From contig CADBSL010000109.1 of NCBI GenBank assembly GCA_902797345.1, positions 1-8,460 on the forward strand: a stretch of 8,460 bases of DNA, read 5' to 3'. Below, piece after piece: positions 1-6,204 of the stretch; positions within the stretch are counted from its first letter, which is position 1; every line of letters begins with the position of its first letter. This stretch comes from an uncultured Eubacteriales bacterium (GTDB taxonomy: Bacteria > Bacillota > Clostridia > Peptostreptococcales > Anaerovoracaceae). The translations under genes were made by a program, and so were the position numbers. A model generated the notes under the pieces. The model did not search any database, had not been told where the DNA came from, and was given only the letters and a program-made list of their open reading frames with translations.

Positions 1-507
1 ATCAGCGAGATCCCCTTGGAGTGGTGCATCGGGAACGGCGTGAAGATGGATTTCAGCGACAAACCCGACGGATATAAGATCACGGCTCAGGATGTGGAAG
101 ACTATTTCAAAAAAGTCGGCTATACTCCGAAACCCGGAGATATCGTCCTGCTCTATACGGGAGCGGATAAGCGATGGGGAACGGCAGAATATCTGGTGGC
201 TGGAGCGGGCATGAGTGCGGAAGCGACCCACTGGCTCATCGATCATGGCGTGAAGGTCATGGGTACCGACGGTTGGAGCTGGGACGTGCCGCTGCCCATC
301 GAAGCAGAAGAATTTGCCCGGACCGGAGACGCCTCCATCATCTGGGAAGGACACCGCGTAGGTCGGGAAAAGGCCTATTGCCATATTGAAAAACTCACCA
401 ACCTGGATCAGCTGCCTCTGACGGGGTATCAAATATCCTGTCTTCCTGTGAATGTGAAGGATGCCAGTGCCGGTTGGTGCCGGGCTGTGGCCATATTTGA
501 GGACTGA
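1..507 (+). CDS. Cyclase-family metal-dependent hydrolase (kynurenine formamidase-like), 5' partial
   Basis: C-terminal part of a protein of the putative cyclase family (Pfam PF04199), which includes kynurenine formamidase and other Mn/Zn hydrolases acting on amides or lactones in the cytoplasm. The frame is open from base 1, so the start lies upstream; the TTG at 16 has no good ribosome binding site and is not a likely start. Visible family features are a strand-turn 'GDIVLLYTGADKRWG', the core 'GVKVMGTDGWSWD', and the C-terminal 'IEKLTNLDQLP' followed by an 'RAVAIF' end. The N-terminal HxGTHxDxPxH metal motif expected in the family would be upstream and cannot be checked. The stop (505-507) lies 14 nt before the BKACE gene, so the two are probably co-transcribed and act in one degradation route. 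The substrate is unknown. Family assignment is firm; a specific activity is not. Confidence 0.86.
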   Translation: MSEIPLEWCIGNGVKMDFSDKPDGYKITAQDVEDYFKKVGYTPKPGDIVLLYTGADKRWGTAEYLVAGAGMSAEATHWLIDHGVKVMGTDGWSWDVPLPIEAEEFARTGDASIIWEGHRVGREKAYCHIEKLTNLDQLPLTGYQISCLPVNVKDASAGWCRAVAIFED

Positions 508-521
508 TAGGAGGGTTAACA

Positions 522-1364
522 ATGGCAAAGACGATCATCACCGTAGCCACCACCGGAGCGTGGCCCAAGAAAAAAGATAATCCCAATGTGCCTCTGACAC
601 CGAAGGAGATCTCGGAAGAGGTCTATGACTGCTGGCAGGCCGGAGCGGCTGTGGCGCATCTTCATATGCGGGATGACGAGGGGAACGGCACCATGTCTGC
701 CGATAAATTCCGGGAGACTGTGAATCTCCTTCGGGAGAACCACCCGGACTGTGATATCATTTTGAACATGACCACTTCCGGGGACCTGAATGCCACGGAC
801 GAGACCCGGATGGCGCACCTGGAAGAACTGCGGCCGGAGATGGCTTCCTTTGATTGCGGATCCATGAACTGGCTGAACACCTCCCTGTTCATCAACCACC
901 CGGATTTCCTGGAGAGACTGGGCAGGAACATGCAGGAATGGGGCATCAAACCGGAGATCGAAGCCTTTGACCCCGGGATGATCGCCAACGCAGCCTACTA
1001 CTTAAAGAAGGGCGTGCTGAAGGCACCGCTTCATTTCCAGTTTTGCATGGGCTGTGCCAATGGGATACCCGGGTCCATGAAGAACCTGCTGTTTATGAAG
1101 GAGACCATGGAATCTCTGTGTCCCGGTTCCACCTGGAGTTGCTTCGGGGTGGGGCATTCTGCCATGGAGATCACCTACGGTGCTGTGGCCCTTGGCGGAC
1201 ACATCCGAGTCGGCATGGAGGACAATGTCATGTATGCCAGGGGACAGTTGGCTGAGTCCAACCGCCAGCTGGTAGAGCGGGCAGCCCGGGTCATCCGGGA
1301 GTACGGAAATACCGTGGCCACGCCGGATGAAGCCAGGGAGATCCTGGGACTGGAAAAACAGTAG
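522..1364 (+). CDS. Beta-keto acid cleavage enzyme (BKACE, DUF849)
   Basis: 280-residue TIM-barrel enzyme of the BKACE/DUF849 family (PF05853), whose founding member Kce cleaves 3-keto-5-aminohexanoate with acetyl-CoA in lysine fermentation. Members condense a beta-keto acid with acetyl-CoA, giving acetoacetate and a new CoA ester. Length is normal. The Zn ligands are present: His46 and His48 in 'HLHMRDD', and Glu233 in 'RVGMEDN'. Arg229 and Asp234 beside it match the Kce catalytic Arg and Asp with a +3 offset, and Glu145 or Glu147 in 'KPEIEAFD' probably matches the catalytic Glu. The N-terminus reads 'TGAWPKKKDNPNVPLTP': Trp14 stands where many family members have an acidic residue after 'GA', so this is unlikely to be the lysine-pathway Kce. 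ATG start at 522 is supported by AGGAGG at 510-515. Co-directional with the upstream cyclase gene. Substrate unknown. Confidence 0.93.
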   Translation: MAKTIITVATTGAWPKKKDNPNVPLTPKEISEEVYDCWQAGAAVAHLHMRDDEGNGTMSADKFRETVNLLRENHPDCDIILNMTTSGDLNATDETRMAHLEELRPEMASFDCGSMNWLNTSLFINHPDFLERLGRNMQEWGIKPEIEAFDPGMIANAAYYLKKGVLKAPLHFQFCMGCANGIPGSMKNLLFMKETMESLCPGSTWSCFGVGHSAMEITYGAVALGGHIRVGMEDNVMYARGQLAESNRQLVERAARVIREYGNTVATPDEAREILGLEKQ

Positions 1365-1375
1365 AGAAGGAACTA

Positions 1376-1404
1376 TAGACAACAATCACTGATGGTGATA
1401 TAAT
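1376..1404 (+). promoter_or_regulatory. Sigma-A promoter of the TPP riboswitch-thiT unit
   Basis: TAGACA (-35, 1376-1381), a 17-bp spacer, and a perfect TATAAT (-10, 1399-1404) preceded by an extended -10 TG at 1396-1397. The predicted start site, about 1411, is at the 5' edge of the TPP aptamer, as expected for a riboswitch leader. It begins 12 nt after the BKACE stop codon, and I see no terminator between them. Confidence 0.82.
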
Positions 1405-1410
1405 AACGAA

Positions 1411-1513
1411 CAGTGTATGGGGAGCTGCGAAAAGCGGCTGAGAGGAAGTTTGCGTTCGACCCTGTGGGAAACCACACACCTGATCCGGATAATGCCGGCG
1501 AAGGGAACTCACG
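1411..1513 (+). promoter_or_regulatory. TPP riboswitch aptamer (THI element)
   Basis: The conserved thi-box core is present in order. GGGG is at 1419-1422. A stem AGCTGC/GCGGCT (1423-1428/1434-1439) leads into the invariant CTGAGA (1438-1443), which binds the pyrimidine ring. ACCCT follows at 1459-1463, closing the first helix. A stem TGTGG/CCACA with a GAAA tetraloop spans 1463-1476. Then come ACCTGATC (1478-1485), CCGG-ATAATG-CCGG (1485-1498) and GCGAAGGGAA (1498-1507), the pyrophosphate-sensing side. The outer P1 helix is weak: only GTG/CAC (1413-1415/1510-1512) with mismatches inside. It lies upstream of a terminator and of thiT, so TPP binding should lower thiamine-transporter transcription. 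Identification rests on the core consensus and the target gene. Confidence 0.96.
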
Positions 1514-1532
1514 ATTCCGTTAGGATTATGAT

Positions 1533-1567
1533 GGTCTGACCCAGCACGTGGTCAGACTGTTTTTTTT
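1533..1567 (+). terminator. Intrinsic terminator of the TPP riboswitch expression platform
   Basis: Stem GTCTGACC (1534-1541) pairs with GGTCAGAC (1550-1557) around an 8-nt loop; T-G follows, then a run of T to 1567. It sits between aptamer and thiT, the usual position for a transcription-terminating off switch. A clear antiterminator pairing with the aptamer was not found by eye. Confidence 0.88.
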
Positions 1568-1599
1568 CGCAAACTCCGCAGGAACAGGAGGTAGATAAA

Positions 1600-2172
1600 A
1601 TGAACACCAACACTTCAATCAAAATCCGTTGTCTCGTGGAAGGCGCCTTTATGGTGGCTCTGGCTCAGATCCTAAGCTACATCAAGCTGTGGGAGATGCC
1701 CTGGGGAGGATCCGTCTGCCTGGTCATGATGCCGATCTTCTTTTATGCCTGTCGGTGGGGGTTGAAATCCGGTCTTTTGAGCGGGTTTGTACTGGGCTGT
1801 CTGCAGTTCATGCTGGATGGGGGCTTTGCCATTTCGATCCAGTCCATCATCGGGGACTATCTGCTGGCATTTACCGCGCTGGGACTGGCCGGTCTGTTCC
1901 GGTTCAGGAAAAGCAGCATCTTTATCGGGACCATCGTGGGTTCGCTGGCCCGGTTTTTGGTCCATTATGTGGTAGGCGCCACGGTCTGGGCGATGTATAT
2001 GCCGGAAGAGTTTTTCGGGCTTAAGATGAGCTCGCCCTGGATCTATTCTGCGCTGTATAACGGTTCTTACATGGTGCCGGACACGATCCTGTGCCTGGTG
2101 GTATTTGCGATCCTGATGAAGCCTATGCGCAAATTCCTTCTGGCGGAGGATGTGAAGGAGAAAATGTCATAA
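1600..2172 (+). CDS. thiT: ThiT, thiamine-binding S component of an ECF transporter
   Basis: 190-residue integral membrane protein that binds thiamine outside the cell and delivers it inward with the shared ECF energizing module (EcfA, EcfA', EcfT). It has the hydrophobic six-helix S-component pattern and normal length. The first helix carries A16-x3-A20, the AxxxA motif that docks on EcfT. 'IKLWEMPWGGSV' (28-39) is the ThiT loop with its Trp residues. Binding-site residues seen in the Lactococcus protein have equivalents here: Asp86-Tyr87 in 'GDYLLAF' (Glu-Tyr there), His122, Trp130, Tyr149 and Asn154. ATG at 1600 is preceded by AGGAGG at 1586-1591. Control by the TPP riboswitch directly upstream supports the assignment. 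No ECF ATPase or EcfT gene is nearby, which fits a group II ECF system with a module encoded elsewhere. No terminator is visible after the stop, so some read-through into the lipoprotein gene is possible. Confidence 0.96.
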   Translation: MNTNTSIKIRCLVEGAFMVALAQILSYIKLWEMPWGGSVCLVMMPIFFYACRWGLKSGLLSGFVLGCLQFMLDGGFAISIQSIIGDYLLAFTALGLAGLFRFRKSSIFIGTIVGSLARFLVHYVVGATVWAMYMPEEFFGLKMSSPWIYSALYNGSYMVPDTILCLVVFAILMKPMRKFLLAEDVKEKMS

Positions 2173-2192
2173 AATCCGCAGAATACAGGGTA

Positions 2193-2221
2193 TAGACAGT
2201 TTTGCTCCGGGGGGATATAAT
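2193..2221 (+). promoter_or_regulatory. Sigma-A promoter of the lipoprotein gene
   Basis: TAGACA (-35, 2193-2198), 17-bp spacer, TATAAT (-10, 2216-2221). The predicted start is about 2228, giving a leader of about 38 nt. The -35 box and the two bases before it (TATAGACA) are identical to those of the thiT promoter. Confidence 0.75.
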
Positions 2222-2265
2222 GAGATGGAAATAACCAAACGACTATTCTCGAGGAGGAAACAAAG

Positions 2266-2805
2266 ATGAAAAAAGCAATTGCATTGATTTTGACAATGGC
2301 TCTTTGCATGTTGATGATGGCGGCCTGTACCACCACACAGGAGGAGCTCTCCCAGGAAGAAGTGCAGCAGGCCGGGCAGGAAGCTGTTCAGGAAGCGGAA
2401 GTTGCTGCTGACGAAGCGGTCACGGAAGCAGATGAGATCAGCGAAGAATTCCTGAGCCAGGTCAGCGGTGAAATGGATCTGACCGGTTCCTGGGAAGATG
2501 AGATCAGCCAGCGGGCGCACATGGACGTGACGAAAAACGCTGACGGAAGCTACAGCATCCTCGTATCCTGGGGCAGCAGCGCATCCGAAACATCCACATG
2601 GGAGATCACCGGAACGTATGATGAAGCGTCCGGTATGCTGAGCTACGAAAACGGTTCCTACACGGTCCACACCTGGGACGAAGATGGCGTGGAGACGGTT
2701 TCTGAACCGGAAATCACCAAAGGCGCTTTTATGAAAGAAGGAGACAAGCTTCGTTGGAAGGATTCCAAAAACAGCGACAGCGGTTTGTTTGTCAAGGCCA
2801 ACTAA
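2266..2805 (+). CDS. Small secreted lipoprotein of unknown function
   Basis: 179 residues, not recognised as a named family. The N-terminus is a lipoprotein signal: Lys2-Lys3, a hydrophobic stretch (4-18), and the lipobox Met18-Ala-Ala-Cys21, so Cys21 should be lipidated and the protein held on the outer face of the cytoplasmic membrane. Residues 23-68 are very rich in Glu, Gln and Ala, probably a helical or flexible acidic stalk. Residues 70-179 start 'DLTGSWEDEISQRAHMDV' and alternate polar and beta-forming segments with Gly-Ser and aromatic residues, which suggests a compact beta-sandwich or lipocalin-like fold carrying 'GSWED'. That fold is inference only. ATG at 2266 has a strong GAGGAGG site at 2250-2256. 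It has its own promoter between thiT and this gene. The hairpin at 2861-2887 is the nearest candidate terminator. Confidence 0.88.
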   Translation: MKKAIALILTMALCMLMMAACTTTQEELSQEEVQQAGQEAVQEAEVAADEAVTEADEISEEFLSQVSGEMDLTGSWEDEISQRAHMDVTKNADGSYSILVSWGSSASETSTWEITGTYDEASGMLSYENGSYTVHTWDEDGVETVSEPEITKGAFMKEGDKLRWKDSKNSDSGLFVKAN

Positions 2806-2814
2806 CCATGGCTG

Positions 2815-2850
2815 ATTTGACAATTTGACATGCATCGTGTATAATACACG
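2815..2850 (+). promoter_or_regulatory. Carboxypeptidase promoter with duplicated -35 motif and palindromic -10
   Basis: Perfect consensus TTGACA (2817-2822), 17-bp spacer, TATAAT (2840-2845). The -35 lies in a tandem direct repeat of ATTTGACA (2815-2822 and 2823-2830); the second TTGACA is only 9 bp from the -10 and cannot serve it. The -10 is inside a perfect inverted repeat, TCGTGTAT-A-ATACACGA (2835-2851), a plausible repressor operator. The predicted start is about 2852. Confidence 0.85.
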
Positions 2851-2860
2851 AAGAAAATCG

Positions 2861-2887
2861 GGGGATGCCTTTGGCATTCCCTTTTTT
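2861..2887 (+). terminator. Intrinsic terminator or attenuator in the carboxypeptidase leader
   Basis: Stem GGGGATGCC (2861-2869) and GGCATTCCC (2873-2881), nine pairs with one G-U, loop TTT, then six T (2882-2887). It should end transcripts of the lipoprotein gene. But it also lies downstream of the carboxypeptidase promoter and 20 nt before its start codon, so it would stop that promoter's transcripts after about 35 nt unless bypassed. Confidence 0.8.
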
Positions 2888-2894
2888 GATTTGT

Positions 2895-2900
2895 AAGGAG
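2895..2900 (+). promoter_or_regulatory. Ribosome binding site fixing the carboxypeptidase start
   Basis: AAGGAG ends 7 nt before the ATG at 2908 but only 1 nt before the in-frame GTG at 2902. The ATG at 2908 is therefore the better start. Confidence 0.85.
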
Positions 2901-2907
2901 AGTGGAT

Positions 2908-5124
2908 ATGGGAAGAGCAAAGAAGACACTTTTGATTCTATTGATGGCATTGACTTTGGCTTTGCTGTTCGGAGTCCCGGCTTTTGCCGCAGACACGCCT
3001 ACGGTCACCGCTGCCGGCGCCGCGGCTTTGGATTTTGAGACCGGAGAATTTTACTATGGGAAAAACCTGGATACCACCCGGCCCATCGCCAGTATGACGA
3101 AGGTCATGGGGGTCTACCTGGTTTTTGAGGCCATCGAAAAGGGTGAATTGACGATGGAAACGCCTGTCACCGCCAGCGCTTATGCTGCCAAAGTGTCTGC
3201 AAACCCCAATTATTCCGGGCACGAAGGATTGGTGGCCGGGGAACAGTATACCGTCCATGATCTCCTGAAAGTGATCTTAACCGCCTCTGCCAACGGCTCA
3301 ATGGTGGCTTTGGCGGAGCATATCGGTGGGTCGGAGTCCGGATTCGTGGCGATGATGAATGCAAAGGCGCAGGAGATGGGGATCTCTGCTCATTTCGGGG
3401 ATTGCTGTGGTCTGGTCAGTACCGGCAGCGCCGTGACGCCAAGGGCGATGGCCCTTTTGGCACGGAACCTGATTCGGGATTATCCGGATGTACTGTGGTA
3501 TACTTCTCTGAAGTATGCGGGGTTCAACGGAAAGACATTCAGTACGACGAATTCTCTGCTGAAAAATGACAGTGTGCCGGGCATCGATGGGTTGAAGACC
3601 GGGACCACCAGTGCCGCCGGCCCGTGCTTTACAGCCACGGCAAGCCAGGATGGCCGCCGGATCATTGCGGTGGTGATGAAGTCCGGCAGCAGTTCCGCAC
3701 GGTATTCTGAAGGAAAGGCTCTTTTGGAATATGGTTTTGCCACACGGGCGGAGCGGGAAGTCCAGTGGGCTCAGGCGGAAAAGATGCAGTGGGAGATCAC
3801 CTATGAACCGCAAAAGGTCCTGCCTCTTCAGACAGTGAACCTGACAGCGGCTGTTTCAAATATTGATGAAGGCGTCAGCATCCCCTGCTCCGAGGAATGG
3901 TTTGTCAACGGTACTGCAGTGAATGGATCCGCAAAGGATAGGACCCTGACGTCGGAAACCACCAGTACGCTGAATTATACTCCGGCGATGGGTGAAAAAG
4001 AAGTGGATGTGACCTATCAGCTCCGGTTCCCGGGAGGAGACCTGTACACCGCAGAAAAGACTGTGCCGGTGGAGGATCCGCCGAAAGAGACCTACACCGT
4101 TACCTGGCTGGATGAGAACGGCGATCTGCTGGAAGAAGACAAAGGCATCCGCTACGGAACACAGCCGTCCTATGATGGGGAGGAGCCGGTGAAAGAAGAG
4201 ACCGATGATTACCTGTATACCTTCAACGGCTGGGACAAAGCGCTCACGCCGGTGTTGGGCAACGTGACTTATACAGCGCAGTATAAAATGATCCGAAAGG
4301 GTACCGCGAAGGTGACTTTCAAGGTGAAAAACGGGACCTGGAGCGACGGAACGATCGCGGATAAGGTCGTCACGCTGGATACGCTCAACGGTGTCGGCAC
4401 CCTCCAGTCCGTACAGATCCCTCTGGGGATGAAACCGCTGGAAGGGTATCGGAACGGCGCCTGGGATGCGGTCCCCACCTCAGTGGAAGGCGGGATCACC
4501 GGAAATATGACCTACACCTATACGTTCCAGGCGATCCCTCACGCGGAAGTCTGTCCGGCAAAGGATTTCAAGGATGTGAGCCAGACCGGCTGGTATCATG
4601 AGGCGGTGGATTACGCATTGACTCATGGTATGATGAATGGAACAGGAGCCACCAAATTCGAACCCAACACACCGGTAAGCCGGGGGATGCTGGTGACGAT
4701 CCTGTATCGATTGGCGGGAGAACCTTCTTTGGGTTCCGATGAACAGGGCGCTGTCAACTTCAAGGACGTGGCCTGGAACGCCTGGTACACAGACGCAGTC
4801 AACTGGGCGGCGGCAAACCAGGTGGTGGGCGGCTACGGAGACGGAAGATTCGGCCCCAACGACCCCATCACCCGGGAACAGTTTGCTGTGATCCTGTACC
4901 GGTACGCCCGGATCGTGGATGGGCTGCCAACTGCCGGCGGAAGCGGCTGGGGATTGAGCATGTATGTGGATGCCAACCAGATCAGCGACTGGGCATGGGA
5001 AGGCCTGCTGTGGACGAACGACACAGGGCTCATCGCCGGGAAGACCGGAACGACCATCGCCCCGAAGGCCAGTGCCACCCGGGCGGAGGCAGCGACGATT
5101 TTAATGCGTTATCAACAGTTATAA
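2908..5124 (+). CDS. SLH-anchored D-alanyl-D-alanine carboxypeptidase (peptidase S11)
   Basis: 738-residue secreted penicillin-binding protein that trims the terminal D-Ala of peptidoglycan stem peptides. Residues 1-27 are a Sec signal peptide with likely cleavage at AFA|A (27/28). The S11 domain (about 33-290) has all three catalytic motifs: Ser62-Met-Thr-Lys65 (nucleophile and base), Ser127-Ala-Asn129, and Lys230-Thr-Gly232. An Ig-like region follows (about 295-390), then a repeat resembling Listeria-Bacteroides/InlB B repeats (about 393-465, 'YTVTWLDENG...FNGWDKALTPV...YTAQY') and a second beta-rich linker to about 550. Three SLH domains end the protein (about 554-605, 618-670, 686-738), with 'VSRGM', 'ITREQ' and 'ATRAE' at the TRAE positions, suggesting non-covalent binding to secondary cell-wall polymer. 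This replaces the C-terminal amphipathic membrane anchor usual in DacA/PBP5. Start chosen from the ribosome binding site. Ends at a bidirectional terminator. Confidence 0.95.
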   Translation: MGRAKKTLLILLMALTLALLFGVPAFAADTPTVTAAGAAALDFETGEFYYGKNLDTTRPIASMTKVMGVYLVFEAIEKGELTMETPVTASAYAAKVSANPNYSGHEGLVAGEQYTVHDLLKVILTASANGSMVALAEHIGGSESGFVAMMNAKAQEMGISAHFGDCCGLVSTGSAVTPRAMALLARNLIRDYPDVLWYTSLKYAGFNGKTFSTTNSLLKNDSVPGIDGLKTGTTSAAGPCFTATASQDGRRIIAVVMKSGSSSARYSEGKALLEYGFATRAEREVQWAQAEKMQWEITYEPQKVLPLQTVNLTAAVSNIDEGVSIPCSEEWFVNGTAVNGSAKDRTLTSETTSTLNYTPAMGEKEVDVTYQLRFPGGDLYTAEKTVPVEDPPKETYTVTWLDENGDLLEEDKGIRYGTQPSYDGEEPVKEETDDYLYTFNGWDKALTPVLGNVTYTAQYKMIRKGTAKVTFKVKNGTWSDGTIADKVVTLDTLNGVGTLQSVQIPLGMKPLEGYRNGAWDAVPTSVEGGITGNMTYTYTFQAIPHAEVCPAKDFKDVSQTGWYHEAVDYALTHGMMNGTGATKFEPNTPVSRGMLVTILYRLAGEPSLGSDEQGAVNFKDVAWNAWYTDAVNWAAANQVVGGYGDGRFGPNDPITREQFAVILYRYARIVDGLPTAGGSGWGLSMYVDANQISDWAWEGLLWTNDTGLIAGKTGTTIAPKASATRAEAATILMRYQQL

Positions 5125-5130
5125 ATAAAG

Positions 5131-5164
5131 ATCCGCAGCCCGGGATCGGGCTGCGGATTCTTTT
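5131..5164. terminator. Bidirectional intrinsic terminator between convergent genes
   Basis: Perfect 11-bp stem ATCCGCAGCCC (5131-5141) and GGGCTGCGGAT (5148-5158) with loop GGGATC, then TCTTTT on the plus strand. On the minus strand the hairpin is followed by CTTTATTTAT. It begins 7 nt after the carboxypeptidase stop and just past the lysR stop, serving both. Confidence 0.93.
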
Positions 5165-6044
5165 ACAGTTCTTTTTTGTTGACGACTTCTTTGGCTGTTG
5201 TCAGGAATGCGGAGATGATGGAGGACATCTGCTTATTGTCCGGGTAAGTGATCCCCAGCACCCTGGAATAGTTTTCACTGAAATCCTTCACCACCACATT
5301 GTCCGGCACCGCGGAAAGCGATCGCTTGGGAAGGATCGTGATGGCCAGGTCGTTTGCCACCATGGAAATGATCGCCGTCGAATCCTTCAGTTGATAGGAA
5401 AACTGTGGACCGGTCGCATTGTGGGTGTCCAGATAATTGGTGATCCAGTTAAAATAGTTTTCATTGGGAAGCACCAGTTTATACCGGGCAACATCGTCCA
5501 GAGTGACCTTCTCCTTGGAGGCCAGGTCATGTCCCTTTGGTACGATGAGTTGAAATGGATCGGAAGCCAGTTTCATAAACTTGAATCCTTCCGGAGCCGT
5601 ATTGGCAGTGAAGGCGATATCGATGGTGCCGTTTTTCAGCATCTCCACCAGCTCCGGGTCCATCCCTTCCACCAGTTTGACATCCACATCCGGAAACTTT
5701 TGATAGAACTTCTTCAGGATCTGGGGCAGCCAAGTCAGCAGCATGGAATTGTAGCTGCCGATCCGGATGGTCCCCAGTGCCGCGTGCTTCAGATCCTGGA
5801 TCAGAGACTCCAGTTCTTCCTGGGTATCCACCATTTTCTGCAGTACCGGTTTGAGCCGGAGCGCGTTTTCTGTAGGGATCACGCCTTCTTTGCTTCGGAT
5901 CAACAGAGGAAAGCCGAATTCGTTCTCCAGGGTTTTTACCATATAGCTGATACCGGACTGAGTATATCCGATCTCTTCTGCAGCTTTGGTGATACTGTTG
6001 TGTTCGATCACCTTCAGCATCGCATTATACTTCACCAAACTCAT
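5163..6044 (-). CDS. LysR-family transcriptional regulator
   Basis: 293 residues, normal length for an LTTR. The N-terminal winged helix-turn-helix (about 1-60) shows the family pattern: 'HNSITKAAEEIGYTQSGIS', then 'LENEFGFPLLIRSKEGVIPTENA'. A linker helix (about 62-88) follows, then a two-lobed periplasmic-binding-like effector domain from 'LGTIRIGSYNSMLLTWLP' to the end, with 'LVEGMDPELVEMLKNGTIDIAF' and 'LVLPNENYF' as typical segments. The effector cannot be read from sequence. The ATG at 6044 has GAAGG 8 nt upstream on its strand. It is convergent with the carboxypeptidase and divergent from the LtaS-like gene over 201 bp; LTTRs often regulate a divergent neighbour and themselves, and a 9-bp dyad lies in that gap. 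A long antisense frame overlaps it but shows no coding character. Confidence 0.95.
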   Translation of the reverse strand: MSLVKYNAMLKVIEHNSITKAAEEIGYTQSGISYMVKTLENEFGFPLLIRSKEGVIPTENALRLKPVLQKMVDTQEELESLIQDLKHAALGTIRIGSYNSMLLTWLPQILKKFYQKFPDVDVKLVEGMDPELVEMLKNGTIDIAFTANTAPEGFKFMKLASDPFQLIVPKGHDLASKEKVTLDDVARYKLVLPNENYFNWITNYLDTHNATGPQFSYQLKDSTAIISMVANDLAITILPKRSLSAVPDNVVVKDFSENYSRVLGITYPDNKQMSSIISAFLTTAKEVVNKKEL

Positions 6045-6093
6045 TATTATTACCTTCTCTCAATATCCACAAAACATCAGTTATCCTCATATC

Positions 6094-6099
6094 ATTATA
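6094..6099 (-). promoter_or_regulatory. Candidate -10 box of the lysR promoter
   Basis: Perfect TATAAT on the minus strand, which would give a leader of about 43 nt before the lysR ATG. The matching -35 position (around 6117-6122) reads TATCAT, a poor match, which fits an activated or weak promoter. Confidence 0.5.
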
Positions 6100-6118
6100 A
6101 AACATTTAGATGTTTTAT
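6097..6118. repeat. 9-bp inverted repeat, candidate LysR operator
   Basis: ATAAAACAT (6097-6105), spacer TTAG, ATGTTTTAT (6110-6118), a perfect dyad. It overlaps the first bases of the candidate lysR -10 and fills its spacer, a typical place for LTTR autoregulation. It lies about 90 bp upstream of the LtaS-like gene's -10. The symmetric spacing does not match the classic T-N11-A box exactly. Confidence 0.6.
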
Positions 6119-6204
6119 GATAGCCCCCAAAATCAGTTTTTTTGATGATTGATGAAAAAATCGAAAAATCAGAAATTTATCATATCATTTTTTTGTAAAT
6201 GAGA

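Noticed and set aside
2167..2877. A 236-codon minus-strand open frame over the lipoprotein gene
   Set aside because: It is antisense to a gene with signal peptide, lipobox and ribosome binding site, and it crosses promoters and a terminator. No recognisable domain.
5041..5055. A second KTG-like motif ('GKTGTT') near the end of the carboxypeptidase
   Set aside because: It lies within the third SLH domain, far from the S11 domain, where Lys230-Thr-Gly232 already supplies the motif. Chance similarity.
4995..6152. A 385-codon plus-strand open frame overlapping lysR and the end of the carboxypeptidase
   Set aside because: It is antisense to a well-supported LysR gene, runs through the bidirectional terminator, has His/Gln-rich low-quality composition and no ribosome binding site. 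It is a shadow frame.
6129..6172. AAAATCAG direct repeat and A/T tracts in the lysR-ltaS-like gap as an origin or repeat array
   Set aside because: Only two short copies in AT-rich DNA; no DnaA-box cluster or regular spacing is visible.
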